A stretch of DNA of 64,000 bases from Piezodorus guildinii (taxonomy: Eukaryota; Arthropoda; Insecta; Hemiptera; Pentatomidae), in NCBI GenBank assembly GCA_023052935.1, contig JAJSOM010000007.1:62001-126000 (forward strand), read 5' to 3'. A program made the translations under genes and the position numbers. Position 1 is the first letter of the stretch; every line of letters begins with the position of its first letter. Below the pieces are notes generated by a model, which ran no database searches, was not told where the DNA came from, and saw nothing but the letters and a program-made list of their open reading frames with translations. Shown here piece by piece: positions 33,625-46,767 of the stretch.

Positions 33625-36264
33625 CTACTTAATGATGTATATTGGGTTGACAGGGCCTTTACGACCCTGCCATCTCTCTGGGATCTTGGAAGGTGTGATG
33701 GATTGGAAAAGCGGGTTGTATGTCGCTTGTATGTTGTCATAGAATTTTATGTGTCGTCGTGATATGTGTGTTTGTATTGTTTCTAAGTTTAAAGTCTCGT
33801 GTATGTGGTCCATGCTCCGTCTTTCGAGAGTTGTATGTTTTGTGATTTTTTTGTAATATGTTGTTTTGGGTTGATTGAAGTGACTTCAGGGCTGTGGGAT
33901 ATAGGTAATGTAGGAGAGGTGCTCCGTGAAGGAGTGCGGGTCTAAGTATTGATTTGTATATAAGTAGTTTAAGTCTTAGTGACAGCCCTGGTGAGTATAA
34001 TAGGTGATTTAGTTGTGCTGCTGTCGCTCGTACAATTCGTATTCTGTTTGAGATGTGTGCTGTGAATGATAGATGTGACTCTAGTGTCATTCCTAAGTAT
34101 GTGAGTCGTTTTTTGGTTTGTATAGTTTCTCCGTTTAGTTTGGGTTGATGTTTAAGTGTTTTCATGTATGAGAAGGTTATTGCATCCGTTTTGTTAGTGT
34201 TTATTTTAATGTTTATGTCGTTCAGTTGGTTTGTGATTAGTTGAGCTGCGTTTTGGGCCCTGCGCATTGCTTTATCCGCATTCATGCTGGCCGTGTATAT
34301 GGCAATGTCATCAGCATATGCGGCGACTTGTACTCTGTCGATTTTTTGCCCTACTATTTGGGCTGTATATATGTTGAATAGTGTAGGCGCTAGGACCGAG
34401 CCCTGTGGGACGCCGCATGTCACTTTGCGTTGGGTAGACAATTCAGTGTTCACACGGACTGAAAATGTCCGTCCACTGATGTATGAACCTATTAAGTCGA
34501 CCAGTTGGTCCGGAAATCGGTGAAGCCTTAGTGTTTCAATAAGGGTGGTGTGGGATACAGAGTCGAACGCCTGTGTGCAATCGAGTGATATCATGGCTGT
34601 GGCACGGTTTTGTCTAAGGTTGTTGGCTGTATCATGCTGTAGTTTAGCAACGTGATGGTAGCAGCTGACTCCGCGATGAAACCCAGTTTGTTCTGGGGGT
34701 ATTACGTCGTGTGCGTTGCAGTGTTTTCGGACGTGTATGAGTATTAGTTTCTCATATATTTTTGAGATATGATTGAGGAGGCTGATGGGCCGGTATTCTT
34801 CCGGGACCTTTCCTCGTTTTTTGGGTTTTAGGAGTGGAACTATTATAGCATGTTTCCACTGATTTGGGAAGTATCTGAGGCGAGAGCATGAGTTGAAAAT
34901 GTTTAGGAGAAACATGTGGGCCTTTCTCGGGAGTTGTTTGAGTAGGACATATGGAATGTTATCCTGTCCTGTTGATTTGTTTCCCTTTGTTCTTCTCAAT
35001 ATTGCAGTCAGTTGTTTATACGTGGAGTAGAGGGGGGTTTGTGTGTTGTTTGTCGTGGGTTGTGTTCGTATGTGCTGACGGTGCGTGCTTTGTCTCGGTC
35101 AACATAATACTGTGCTAGAATAGTGGCCTGATCTGCGGGTGTGAGAAGCTCGTCGCCTCGGGTAATTTTCACCACTTTTGATTTTGTGTTGTGGCTTCTG
35201 ACAAGTTTCCAGAAGTTTTTCGGGTCATAGTGGGTTCGGCGTAATTGATCATGCCATATTGATGTTTTCCACTGCGACATGAGTGTGTTTACTTGTCTAG
35301 TGAGGCTGTTTATAATGGGTTTGTAAGTAGGGTCTTTTGTTCTGTACCAGCAGTTTTTAATGTTGTTTCGTTGTTTTATTAGTTGTAGTATGTGTTCTGG
35401 CGGTTTTCTTAGATGTATAGGTGTTGGGTGAAAAGTGGGTATGGCGTCTCTTGCTGCGTCTTTGATAGTGTTTTGTAGCGTTTCAATGGCCTTGTTTATG
35501 TCGTCGATGTTATTGAGTGGTGTGATGGTCGGTGTGTTGCTGTGAACAGTGTTTTTGTATAGTTTCCAGTCTGCTTTCTGAAAATCATATTTTAGGTCTG
35601 TATGTCGTGTTCTTGTTGTGTCATGTCCTAGTTGATATAGTACAGGGATGTGGTCGTTGTCACTGAAGTCAACTGTTGTGCAGTTTGTGAATCGGTGTGC
35701 CTGTTGCGTGAGTAGTAGGTCTGGTGTTGATGTGTATGATGGGTTAGCGTGGTGTCTGAAAGTGGGTGCATTGGGGTGTATAATTGTGTATTTTGTTTTG
35801 GTCAGGTGAGTTCCCAATGCATTGGGTGTCGCACAGTTCCATGAGTGGTGTCTAGCGTTCAGGTCACCTAGTATGATATGCTGTCTGTCAGTCTCAGTTT
35901 CTTGTAGAAAAGTTTTTGTCGTTTCCGGTTTGCCTTTGGGGCTTCTATAAATACATGTGATTTTGTATGTATGTTTGAGTTTAACTTGTATCGTGATGGC
36001 AGTATGTTTGTCGTCACTGAGCGTATTGTTGTTTATGATCCTAGACGGGACGCCTTTACGCACCAGTAGGGCGACGCCCCCTTGACGGGGTGAGTCATGT
36101 CTGTATATTGTGTAACCTCTGAAGTGTATTTGTGTTTGTTTGTTTAGTTTTGTGTCAGTCAGTGCTACTATTGATGGCCTGATACTGGCCAGGAGGGTTT
36201 CTAATTCGAGCTTACGTTTCTTAAGCCCCGTTATGTTGTAATTTAGGATAGAATGTCTATCCAT
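33625..36264 (-). pseudogene. E6 ORF2 with two single-base frameshifts
   Basis: Three frames cover the protein: 35008-36264 (endonuclease, NYNITGL, ALTDTKL, GDLNARHHSW, SDNDHIPV), 33737-34999 (reverse transcriptase, AAYADDIAIY) and 33625-33813 (C-terminus, HISRRHIKFYDN). Compared with E10, one G is missing near 35058 and one T is added near 33850, both in homopolymers. The start overlaps the ORF1 stop by 8 nt. Confidence 0.9.
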
Positions 36265-37441
36265 GTAAGTTTTGATTTATCATGGCCTGTACATTGGCCA
36301 TCATCATGTTACACATATTATTTATCATGGTCTGTACCCAGCCCATGATGTTCTTTACCCAGTCGGGTTGTGTTGTGGTCGGGGTAGGAAGTAGCGGTGG
36401 CTTAAATGCTCTACCCGCATATGAGTTTGGTCCGGATGTGGTGGGGGGAGCCTGATTCGTTGGCTCCTGTGCTGTTGTTTCGGGTTCTGTTATGACCCTT
36501 TTTTGAACTTTCGCCTTTATTATGGCGATTCTGGCGGGACAATTGCGATACGAGGCTACATGAGGGCCTCCACAATTGGCGCACTTTATGGGTGTTGATT
36601 TGTGGCATTCACTACTCAGGTGGTTACCGCCACAGCGGACGCATACAATTATGCGCCCACAGAAGTTTTTAGTGTGGCCAAATTCCTGACAGTTGAAACA
36701 CTGTCTGGGGCCACTTGCGTCTTTCATCTTTTCTACGTGATATATCACGTAGTCTATTGGTCCTACATTTTTAACATCATTTAATGTAGTGTTGTGGTCT
36801 GTAGTGATAACAATATAACTTAGTTGGGTTTTAACCCCTTCTTTGTTGGTCTTGGCCATTCTCCATATTGTTTTGAACCCTTTTAGGTGGGTTTTTAAGG
36901 CCGTTTCGATGGGTGCAAGGGGTTGATCTAAATCAAACCCTTTTAGGATATATCTTTTGTCTTTTTTGGTGCCTCTCAGGGCATATGTATGGTAATCAAT
37001 ATCATCACTATTGTGGAGTAGTTGTATGATTTTATTAAATGTCTCGTTATTTTTAGTATATATTTTCGTTTCATTTTGAAACGCTCTGATAGTGAATTGC
37101 GTTATTTCATTTTCGATTAATGAATTTTTAAGATCCACCCCTGATATCGGTGGTCTGATAATTATTGGCGGCGGTGTTTTGTTTGTGGGTGTGCTTGTTG
37201 TTGTTGTTGTTATTGTGTTAGTACTCGCTGTCTTGCTTGTACTTGGTAAGTTTGTTAGTTCGTTGAAAGTGTTGTGTGTTGTCGTTGGCAGTATTATTTG
37301 TGGTCTAGGTTTAGCTGTTAGTTTCTTTTTTGGTGTAATGAAGCCTTCAGAATCAGTCTGTTGGGTATTTAAACTATGTCTTTTGAGTGGTCTTTTAGTT
37401 TGTTGAGTGTCCTGAGCAATGTCCATTTTGTTTTCCGTCAT
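36257..37441 (-). CDS. E6 ORF1: Gag-like protein
   Basis: 394 residues, intact, from MTENKMDIAQ. Contains YILKGFDLDQPLAPI and knuckles CFNCQEFGHTKNFC, CVRCGGNHLSSEC and CANCGGPHVASYRNC. Shorter than E1 ORF1 in the C-terminal proline-rich tail. Confidence 0.92.
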   Translation of the reverse strand: MTENKMDIAQDTQQTKRPLKRHSLNTQQTDSEGFITPKKKLTAKPRPQIILPTTTHNTFNELTNLPSTSKTASTNTITTTTTSTPTNKTPPPIIIRPPISGVDLKNSLIENEITQFTIRAFQNETKIYTKNNETFNKIIQLLHNSDDIDYHTYALRGTKKDKRYILKGFDLDQPLAPIETALKTHLKGFKTIWRMAKTNKEGVKTQLSYIVITTDHNTTLNDVKNVGPIDYVIYHVEKMKDASGPRQCFNCQEFGHTKNFCGRIIVCVRCGGNHLSSECHKSTPIKCANCGGPHVASYRNCPARIAIIKAKVQKRVITEPETTAQEPTNQAPPTTSGPNSYAGRAFKPPLLPTPTTTQPDWVKNIMGWVQTMINNMCNMMMANVQAMINQNLHG

Positions 37442-37559
37442 TATATATATTAAATTTATTTTAAACTACTTATAAGTTAATAAGTTCACACTTATAAATC
37501 ACTAGTTCAAAATTAACTCACATGTTGACTGCATGCAATTAATAGAGAGAGAAAACTTA

Positions 37560-37625
37560 CGGAAAAACCGTTGCGGCCTGTAAAACCGTTAAAAAACCGT
37601 TACACGGCGTCACCACGTGGTCCCA
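37560..37625 (-). repeat. AACGG repeats in the family 1 5'UTR (E6)
   Basis: In sense orientation AACGGTTTT occurs three times within about 60 nt, followed upstream by the palindrome CCACGTGG. E1 has the same elements at about 8089-8131. AACGG resembles Myb sites and can also fold as an AACGG/CCGTT hairpin. Confidence 0.5.
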
Positions 37626-37696
37626 GCGATGTATCAGAGAAGTGATCTGGTTGGCTGCTCGATCCACACTGCTCAGGTTCCATTTCCAACTCCGTG

Positions 37697-37704
37697 TTTT
37701 TATA
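37697..37704 (-). promoter_or_regulatory. TATA box of H4, unit 3, displaced by E5 and E6
   Basis: TATAAAAA on the minus strand. With the target bases 37670-37680 retained, the expected start falls at the 5' end of E6. Confidence 0.85.
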
Positions 37705-37729
37705 GGTAGGTCTTTCTATCCGATTGGTC

Positions 37730-38346
37730 CACACACGGGCGTTTGGTATGCGCTCTGGTGGACCGTCTGCGCGTCACTTCCCCTTTACTCCATGGTGGGG
37801 GACGGATGGGGGGGGGGGGAGGAGGGTAGAACGAATGTGTTTTATCTTTACTTGCACACACTGGATAGGTCCTAAGTTCGTTTTACTTTATCTATCTATG
37901 AACTACTAGTTTCTTTTTATTCCTTTCAGAGTTATGTCTTCAGTATTCATACTAAGCCGCCGTTTTTGTAAAAGTTTTTTTTTCCTTTTTTTTTTTTTTT
38001 TTTTTTTTTTTTCCCTCTTCAATTGTCTATTTATTCTCTTTATTGATCCTGAAACCCATCAGTCTTAAACTCAATCAATGATGAATTTTTACCATTTATT
38101 AACCGAGTTCATCTATCGTTAAATCGTCAATGCTTACAAACAACGTTTTCTTTTTACTTTCCCATTCTAATCATTATTTAGTCCAAACACACGCCTTTGA
38201 CGTGCAAACCTTGATTTTCCATTCCTCACAACCTCTTATGCTTTAAATATCCTATCTTTAAATTTTGACGGATGAAATTACGTTATATATTTAAATGATG
38301 CTCTTTTTCCCATTTGACATTTTAGAAAGTTTCATACCCAATTTGT
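37730..38346. other. H4-H2A spacer, unit 3
   Basis: Matches unit 1. No gene. Confidence 0.75.
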
Positions 38347-38362
38347 GGCCCTGAAAAGGGCC
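38347..38362 (-). terminator. Histone 3' stem-loop of H2A, unit 3
   Basis: GGCCCTTTTCAGGGCC on the minus strand. Confidence 0.97.
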
Positions 38363-38402
38363 GTTGAAAAGAGAAGATCGAGAGGCTTTCCGGCCATCAG
38401 GC

Positions 38403-38918
<516 letters not shown>

Positions 38919-39086
38919 TCAAGGAAGGATAGGGGAAGGAATCAAGGATCTCTTGTACTGCATCAGATGCATTCTAAGAGGGGTCTGAGGATAGGAAGGT
39001 TTTCGGAGTCGGGAAGCAGTTTTAAGTCAGTTCTAGTAATGGGGCTCACTAGTCTTTTTGAGTCAGTATAAGTAAGATATGTTTCC

Positions 39087-41720
39087 TCAGTCTAGTCTGA
39101 GAGTTTGTACGTAGTCCTGCCAGCGCTGTGGCCGTCCTGTTGGAGTCAGTGTATTAAACAGTGGGTTCGTGCAGTACCGGAGGCTATCAAAGAATTTGAT
39201 ATGCCTGCGGGAGATGAACTCCGTCACTGTCGGGAGGTCTAGGGTGTCATATAATTGGTCTGTCTTTGTCCTCTGTAGTGAGGTATGCCTTACCATTCGT
39301 CGTAATACTCCGTTTTGAAACTGCTGAAGTCTCTTTGCCGTCGGTGCTGTAATGTTGTTTAGCAACGGTGCTCCGTAGAGGAGGGCTGGTCTGAGAACGG
39401 CTTTGTAAATTAATATTTTCAGGCGAAGTGATAGGTTTGGAGACATCAGTAAGTGATTCAATCGGTAGGACTTGGTCCTAACCGATTTAATCTTTTTTAG
39501 GCAGTGATTGGCTAGTGTTAGATGCCTGTCGAGGGTGATGCCCAGGTACACTATCCTATTGGCTGGCTGATTTTCGACTCCTGCTACCTTGTAGGTCTTC
39601 GGTAGAGGGCGCTTGTTCTTTTGGAAAGAAAAGATAATACAGTCGGTCTTCTTGGGATTAACTGTAATATTTAGTCTTTCCAGCTTTGTAGTTATTTCAT
39701 TGCATGCCAACTCCGCCTGTCGTAGAGCTGTCTCTGCGTTCATCGAGCTACTGTAGATCGCTATGTCATCGGCATAGGCCGCTACAGTAGCTTTTGTGTA
39801 TCTTGCTCCAACAGTTTCTGCCGTGTATATTGAAAATAGGACTGGTGATAGCACGGACCCCTGGGGGACTCCGCAGGTGAGGTCGAATTCCTTGGAGAAG
39901 GCTCTGCCAACCAGCACTTCTATTTTACGCCCCTGTAGGAAGGACCGCAAGGTGGTGTAGAGCTGCTCAGGAAATTCGTTATCTAGCAGTGTCTTACATA
40001 GTAGACTATGGGACACTGAGTCAAACGCTTCCGTACAGTCTATTGAGATCATTGCGGTGGCGTCGTTTTTGTTTGTGCTTCGGCTTACTTCCGCTTGTAG
40101 TTTCGCCAGGTGGTGATCCGTGCAGAGTCCGGCCTGAAAGCCAGTCTGTTCCGGTGGGATTAGGGCTACCTCTGAGCAATAAGTCTTGAGATAATTAAGA
40201 ATAATTTTCTCAAAAATCTTGCCCAGGTGCGGAAGCAAGCTGATTGGCCTATAGTCGGCTGGCTGGGATCCATTCTTCGCGGGTTTCAATAGCGGGAAGA
40301 GGATAGCTCTTTTCCATGCCTCAGGGAAGTATCTCAGCCTGAGACAGGAGTTGTAGAGGTTAGTCAGGTGAGCTATCCCCTTTCTTGGGAGCATCTTCAA
40401 CAATACAGTCTGTATCCCGTCATGACCTGGGGCTTTATTCCCCCTCGAACGACGGAGAATTGCCTTCAGCTGTTTCGGGGATACATACATGTAGTTGTTT
40501 CCGATCTCTTCAGTGGGAAGTTCTGTGGGGGCCCCTGTGCGTTGTGTTATTTTGCCACTGTAGTAGTCCGCAAACTTCTTGGCCTGTTCTTCATCTGTCA
40601 ACAGTCTTTCTCCGTCATGAAGGACTGTAGAGCTTCGTTTTCTGGTGCTTGATTTTATTAGCTTCCAGAATTTTTTGTGGTCGCCGTGCGTAGCCCGTAG
40701 TTTCTCATGCCACTGTGCAGTCCGCCATTGTTTCATGAGGTTTCGGATCTGAGTGGTAAGTGAATTTACCACCGTCTTCACCTCATGATCCCTGGTCCTA
40801 TACCATTTATTCTTCCACTTATTGCGCAGGGCAATAAGTTTCAGAATATGGTCTGGCGGAGGACGCAGAGCTGGCGGAAGTGGTGAGAACTTCGGGATAG
40901 CAGCGTCGGCGGCACTTTTAATGATCTCGGTGAAGGAAATAAGATAATCATCTATTTCCTTCTTTGTCCTCAGAGGGGAGACTGTCGGCAGTTTGTGATA
41001 GACCTGTGCTTTGTAGGTCTCCCAGTCTGCGTCAGAATACTTGTATTTCGATGGGGGTGGGGGTGGTATTTCGCCGTCTACCAGGTAAAGCACAGGCCTA
41101 TGGTCTGAGATTTCGTCCTCCAGCGCTATGCAGTCCAGAAAGCGGTGTGGTTGTCTCGTGAGCAGGAGATCAACTGTGGATTTCTTCGTCCTGTCAGCTT
41201 TGTGTATTAAAGTGTGGGTGGGTGGGTGCACTACTGTAACAGGGGTTTTCAGTATTATTTTCCCAGCTTCGTTATTGGACTTGTTATTCCAAACGGTGTG
41301 CCGAGCGTTGAGGTCTCCGATAACCCAATGGTTTGTTTTCTTGGCACACTCGTTCAGTAGCTGGGAGAATTCTTCTGGTGAAGTACCGGGTCTCCTGTAT
41401 AAACCAGTGATGATAGTTGGTTTATCCAGGAGAACCTGCACAGTTTTGTGGTGAATCTTGGGGTCCCTGATAGCCACTGGTGGGGGGTGTTCTCTCCATC
41501 TGGTTCCCTGACGAATGGCTATCAGGACCCCTCCTACTTTTTCTGTTGGTTGATCTCCTGTCAGATCGTAACCTGGCAGGCGTATGCGCTGGGGGCTCAC
41601 TCTGGTGTCGGTGAGGACTACTACAGTGGGCTGGGTCCGTGCTATCAAGGCATAAACCTCCGTAATTTTTGGCATCAGTCCGTCCGTATTGAAGTTAAGT
41701 ACAGTCAGTTGTCTGTTCAT
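39087..41720 (-). CDS. E7 ORF2: endonuclease and reverse transcriptase
   Basis: 877 residues, intact. Endonuclease: NFNTDGLMPK, VLTDTRV, GDLNARHTVW and ISDHRPVLY. Reverse transcriptase: DYRPISLLPHLGKIFEK, SIDCTEAFDSVSH, GVPQGSVLSP and YADD near residue 651. Closest to E8 ORF2 here (both share NYMY.SPK.LKAILRR). The ATG overlaps the ORF1 stop by 4 nt (ATGA), unlike the 8 nt of families 1 and 2. Confidence 0.95.
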   Translation of the reverse strand: MNRQLTVLNFNTDGLMPKITEVYALIARTQPTVVVLTDTRVSPQRIRLPGYDLTGDQPTEKVGGVLIAIRQGTRWREHPPPVAIRDPKIHHKTVQVLLDKPTIITGLYRRPGTSPEEFSQLLNECAKKTNHWVIGDLNARHTVWNNKSNNEAGKIILKTPVTVVHPPTHTLIHKADRTKKSTVDLLLTRQPHRFLDCIALEDEISDHRPVLYLVDGEIPPPPPSKYKYSDADWETYKAQVYHKLPTVSPLRTKKEIDDYLISFTEIIKSAADAAIPKFSPLPPALRPPPDHILKLIALRNKWKNKWYRTRDHEVKTVVNSLTTQIRNLMKQWRTAQWHEKLRATHGDHKKFWKLIKSSTRKRSSTVLHDGERLLTDEEQAKKFADYYSGKITQRTGAPTELPTEEIGNNYMYVSPKQLKAILRRSRGNKAPGHDGIQTVLLKMLPRKGIAHLTNLYNSCLRLRYFPEAWKRAILFPLLKPAKNGSQPADYRPISLLPHLGKIFEKIILNYLKTYCSEVALIPPEQTGFQAGLCTDHHLAKLQAEVSRSTNKNDATAMISIDCTEAFDSVSHSLLCKTLLDNEFPEQLYTTLRSFLQGRKIEVLVGRAFSKEFDLTCGVPQGSVLSPVLFSIYTAETVGARYTKATVAAYADDIAIYSSSMNAETALRQAELACNEITTKLERLNITVNPKKTDCIIFSFQKNKRPLPKTYKVAGVENQPANRIVYLGITLDRHLTLANHCLKKIKSVRTKSYRLNHLLMSPNLSLRLKILIYKAVLRPALLYGAPLLNNITAPTAKRLQQFQNGVLRRMVRHTSLQRTKTDQLYDTLDLPTVTEFISRRHIKFFDSLRYCTNPLFNTLTPTGRPQRWQDYVQTLRLD

Positions 41721-41815
41721 GGCTGCAACAGAGATTTAAACAAGCTAGTCAGCTTGTCTGTGTTCTCAGCCAGTTGGTTCAAAGTTTTCATCATTAGCTC
41801 CGCCCATGGAGGGGG
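41717..41815 (-). pseudogene. E7 ORF1 C-terminal remnant
   Basis: An open frame of about 30 codons ends at TGA (41717-41719) and includes LMMKTLNQLAENTDKL, a short helix like the C-terminus of other ORF1 proteins. The remainder was lost by 5' truncation. Confidence 0.75.
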
Positions 41816-41841
41816 GTTCACCGAATTTTCCCACTGCTTTC

Positions 41842-41848
41842 ATTTATA
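41842..41848 (-). promoter_or_regulatory. TATA box of H2A, unit 3, displaced by E7
   Basis: TATAAAT on the minus strand, upstream of E7. Confidence 0.85.
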
Positions 41849-41879
41849 CCCGTTTGCCGCTCTGCGCGGGCCAATCACT

Positions 41880-42765
41880 TTTCGTGGCTGCCCCCCACTC
41901 CTCTAAACAGCCTGCTACCTACCGGATGATTCCATCACTTAAGTGTTCGGAATCCCTTTACATCGACCACCTTAAAAAAAAAAAAAAAAAAAAATACAAT
42001 TCATTGATATCATTTTTAGTCATAGTTATTATTTATTTATTGTATTAAGGGGATTAAATGGTTAGACGTCCATTCGCTTGAACTTCTTAACGGTACCTGC
42101 AGGAATGGGGAAAGTGTAGGTAGGACCGACTACTTGGAATAAATTGTCCTCCACTCCTGTGAAATTAAGATAGGTAGCGATTGTTGGGGAGGGGGGGGGG
42201 AGGGGGGGGGACGAGAGAGAGAATTTTCATTGAAGTTCGTTAATTATAATACAGATAATCGAATAATGGTTGTATTCTGTCACCCTGTTAGGTAACTTGG
42301 GGCGTGGTTCTCGGATACGGTACATCCTCACGTCAACAACCTCGTGGGCGAAGCTAAGGAGGGGAAGGTTACAATCGTATATACGGAGAGGAGGGAGTCT
42401 TTGCCGTAAAAAAAAAAAAAAAAAAAAAAAATACAGAAGAGAACTTTTAAACAAAAATGAAATTAGCCGGTTGAATTGTTCTAAATTACTTTCTAACCTA
42501 ATGGCGTACTTCCATTCTATTTGGATTTGAATAACGGGAGGTTATTGTTAGGCGCATGCGTACTAAATTGGTTTTGCAATACTGCAGCTGTTTAGCCGTT
42601 ATTGATATCAAAGACTCGCCGACATTACTCGGCCAATCTCGATCCGCTTATCTTATAAACTTGAAAAAGGTTATAATACGAACCATTGTGTTTTTCATCG
42701 TTTCCTCCATGGTCGTCTAATTCTACTTAGTGTCTCCATATAGAAAGATGTTAAATTTTTTTAGT
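41880..42765. other. H2A-H1 spacer, unit 3
   Basis: Same as unit 1, with the coding-like segment ending at about 42062. No recognised gene. Confidence 0.7.
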
Positions 42766-42781
42766 GGCTCTGAAAAGAGCC
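42766..42781 (-). terminator. Histone 3' stem-loop of H1, unit 3
   Basis: GGCTCTTTTCAGAGCC on the minus strand. Confidence 0.96.
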
Positions 42782-42828
42782 GTTTAAAATCACCACTCCT
42801 TGAGGAGGCAGCGGTTGGGGAAAACGAC

Positions 42829-43449
42829 CTACTTCTTCTTCGGTGAAGCCTTCTTGGCCGCTGGCTTCTTGGCGGGTGCCTTCTTTGCCGGAGCCTTCTT
42901 CGCCTTGGGTGTCGAAGCGGGTTTCGCTTTGGCTACCTTGGGCTTGGGGGTCTTGGCGGCGGTTGGAGGCTTCTTCGTCTTCTTAGCCTTAGGCGCTGCG
43001 GCGGCCTTCTTCGCTGCCGCAGGTTTTGCCTTAGTTGCCTTGGACTTGCTAGCGACGGACGGTTTGGCGGGAGCCTTCTTTGTAGCGGCTACCTTCTTGC
43101 TCTCACCTCCTGCACCGGCGAGTTTGAAAGAGCCAGATGCGCCCTTGCCTTTGGTCTGGACAAGCGAGCCGGAAGCAACGGCGGAGACGAGGTACTTCTT
43201 GATGAAGTGAGACTTCTTCTCCGCATCGATCTTGTACGTCGAGCTGATGTATTTCTTGATCGCCTGGGTAGATGATCCACCCCTCTCCTTGAGAGACTTG
43301 ATCGCAGCTGTTACCATTTGAGATACAGGTGGATGAGAAGGCGCGGTCTTGGGCTTCTTGGCACCACTTGCCGCGGCGGCCTTACCCTTCTTCGCTTTGG
43401 GCGTCGCCGGTGTAGTTGGCGCAGCGGCTTCAGTTGTAGTTTCAGTCAT
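42829..43449 (-). CDS. H1: Linker histone H1 (unit 3), uninterrupted
   Basis: 206 residues, same protein as units 1 and 2. This is the only H1 in the window joined to its native upstream sequence. It supplies the empty target site (ACCTTGGTAATTTCTTG, about 43471-43487). The frame stays open upstream to 43584, but nothing there resembles H1. Confidence 0.97.
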   Translation of the reverse strand: MTETTTEAAAPTTPATPKAKKGKAAAASGAKKPKTAPSHPPVSQMVTAAIKSLKERGGSSTQAIKKYISSTYKIDAEKKSHFIKKYLVSAVASGSLVQTKGKGASGSFKLAGAGGESKKVAATKKAPAKPSVASKSKATKAKPAAAKKAAAAPKAKKTKKPPTAAKTPKPKVAKAKPASTPKAKKAPAKKAPAKKPAAKKASPKKK

Positions 43450-43487
43450 TTTCACTAGGTTCGCTAGTGTACCTTGGTAATTTCTTG

Positions 43488-44608
43488 TACCTCGTGTAAT
43501 TTGGTAAAGCGGGACGGACCGTAACGGAGACGCCATACTTCTTATTCCCAGAATTATTTCTCCCTTGGATTGTTTTGTGTTCAATTTGTATCTGTAAACT
43601 CACCTCTGCGGTTCAGTAGACCCGTTTTACGTCGTACGATTTTCGGCGCCCTCTCTCCTTACTTCTCTCCACACTCACGCGCGGCCCAGCGCTCACCAAA
43701 AACTCGGGCCAAGTCCCAAACGATCGCTGAATCTCGGAGACCGGTCGTCTTCTCTCCAACTCCTCTCAAAATAGTCATTTTTAAATTACTTCTCCCTCGT
43801 GCTCAATAAGTTTCGACGAAACCTCGCTCTTTTGGAACCATTAACCTTTCAGAATCCCTTGGCTTTGTGCAGTTTAGCGGCGTCCAATCTTGGCGGAAAC
43901 TGATTCATTCAGGGGTTGTTAGCACTCATCCGACGTTATCCCATGTCATCTTTCCGACTGGTTTTCCAAAATATTATTAAAACGCTTGATTCTCTTTCCC
44001 TGGCGGCAAGGCGACTCCAATTGACTGTCTAGGATTAGATACAGGACTGGTTTTCTATGCCCTTTGGTACTGGCATCCCGTTAATAACATGATGGAATAG
44101 CACTGCATCTCTATGCACCGTCTCCGCCCGCTCGGCTGCTGACCCTCGGTAAGGATTCGGCAGTCATATCATTGTATTCGTGTAATTAAAAAAAAAAAAA
44201 TGAACCATAAAAGAGAACAAGAAATAATTCCGTGTTGACCTTACCCGTTTAGGAAAACATTTTACGTGGTGTTGTTTAATCCCGGAGCCTGACTTCGGGA
44301 TAGGGAAAAAAATAGATAAATAAAACTCGGTAGATTGTTATGGAATAACGACGCAGTTGAAAGATAGAGGTGAATTTTCATTTGAAATTTGAATTTACAT
44401 CTAGATTGGTGCTATATGGCCCGATATATCCGAAATGGTATTATTAAGAATATAGATCATCGTGTAATCATTAATGTTATTCTTTCGTTTTACTCGACCT
44501 TTTTAATAACTCTTCAGGTCGCAATCAGGCCTAATAAGAGATATGAGTGAGTATTTTTATTTTTCATATATACTTGAACTCCTCGTTACACACACACACA
44601 TACATACA
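43488..44608. promoter_or_regulatory. H1 promoter region and spacer, unit 3 (intact)
   Basis: Native H1 upstream sequence. No TATA box at a suitable distance from the ATG. Identical to the displaced copies at 12656 and 23160. Confidence 0.6.

Positions 44609-44693
<85 letters not shown>
44609..44693. repeat. (CT)n microsatellite, left block, unit 3
   Basis: CT dinucleotide run. Confidence 0.95.
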
Positions 44694-45935
<1,242 letters not shown>

Positions 45936-45951
45936 GGCCCTGAAAAGGGCC
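45936..45951 (-). terminator. Histone 3' stem-loop of H2B, unit 3
   Basis: GGCCCTTTTCAGGGCC on the minus strand. Confidence 0.97.
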
Positions 45952-45981
45952 GTTGAAATTAGCCTGGGAACGATTGACTCG

Positions 45982-46353
45982 TTACTTAGAGCTAGTGTAC
46001 TTGGTAACGGCCTTTGTGCCTTCGCTGACAGCGTGCTTAGCCAATTCGCCGGGAAGTAGGAGCCTCACCGCGGTCTGGATTTCCCTGCTCGTGATGGTCG
46101 ACCTCTTGTTGTAGTGGGACAGGCGCGAAGCTTCGGCAGCGATACGTTCGAAGATATCGTTGACGAAACTGTTCATGATGCTCATGGCCTTAGAGGAGAC
46201 TCCAGTGTCGGGGTGAACCTGTTTCAGCACCTTGTAGATATAGATGGCGTAGCTCTCCTTCCTCCTCCGCTTCTTCTTCTTGTCGGATTTGGAGATGTTC
46301 TTCTGGGCCTTGCCGGCCTTCTTCATGGCTTTACCGCTCGCTTTGGGTGGCAT
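45982..46353 (-). CDS. H2B: Histone H2B (unit 3)
   Basis: 123 residues, identical to the others. E8 joins 39 bp upstream of the ATG and displaces the TATA box to 50981-50988. Confidence 0.98.
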   Translation of the reverse strand: MPPKASGKAMKKAGKAQKNISKSDKKKKRRRKESYAIYIYKVLKQVHPDTGVSSKAMSIMNSFVNDIFERIAAEASRLSHYNKRSTITSREIQTAVRLLLPGELAKHAVSEGTKAVTKYTSSK

Positions 46354-46385
46354 GTTGACCGATTGTCAGCTGAAACCGAAGTGTT

Positions 46386-46481
<96 letters not shown>

Positions 46482-46686
46482 CCTAACCCCTTATTATCTA
46501 GAAAGTTTACACTGGAAATGATAAATTATAATAACAATATAATAACATATTATTGTCCTTTTTCTGTAGCTTAGCTACATTCTAAGGAGTTTCTGAATAG
46601 GTGTTTTTCTGATATACAATCTTTCTTGTTTTCATTGAATGGAAATGTTGGGGCACATTTCATTTTTGTTAGTAGTACCTTAACCT

Positions 46687-46688
<2 letters not shown>

Positions 46689-46767
<79 letters not shown>
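46689..46767 (-). repeat. Internal 79-nt A-run in the E8 3'UTR
   Basis: A pure homopolymer lies between the ORF2 stop and the last 207 bp of 3'UTR. No copy of the TSD lies next to it, so it is not a simple second insertion at the H2B site. Confidence 0.85.

Larger units (their letters stand above)
33140..37669 (-). mobile_element. E6: full-length family 1 element stacked on E5 at the H4 site
   Basis: 4.53 kb with a 91-nt T-run (33140-33230). TSD TGCTCAGGTTC at 33129-33139 and 37670-37680, after which the H4 promoter resumes. Its priming nick is 2 or more bases from that of E5. It adjoins the H4 promoter. Close to E10; clearly diverged from E1. ORF1 is intact and ORF2 has two frameshifts. Confidence 0.95.

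Noticed and set aside
43450..43584. N-terminal extension of H1 in unit 3
   Set aside because: It is the open promoter/leader region; the other units lose it through insertions, and MTETTTEA is the natural start.
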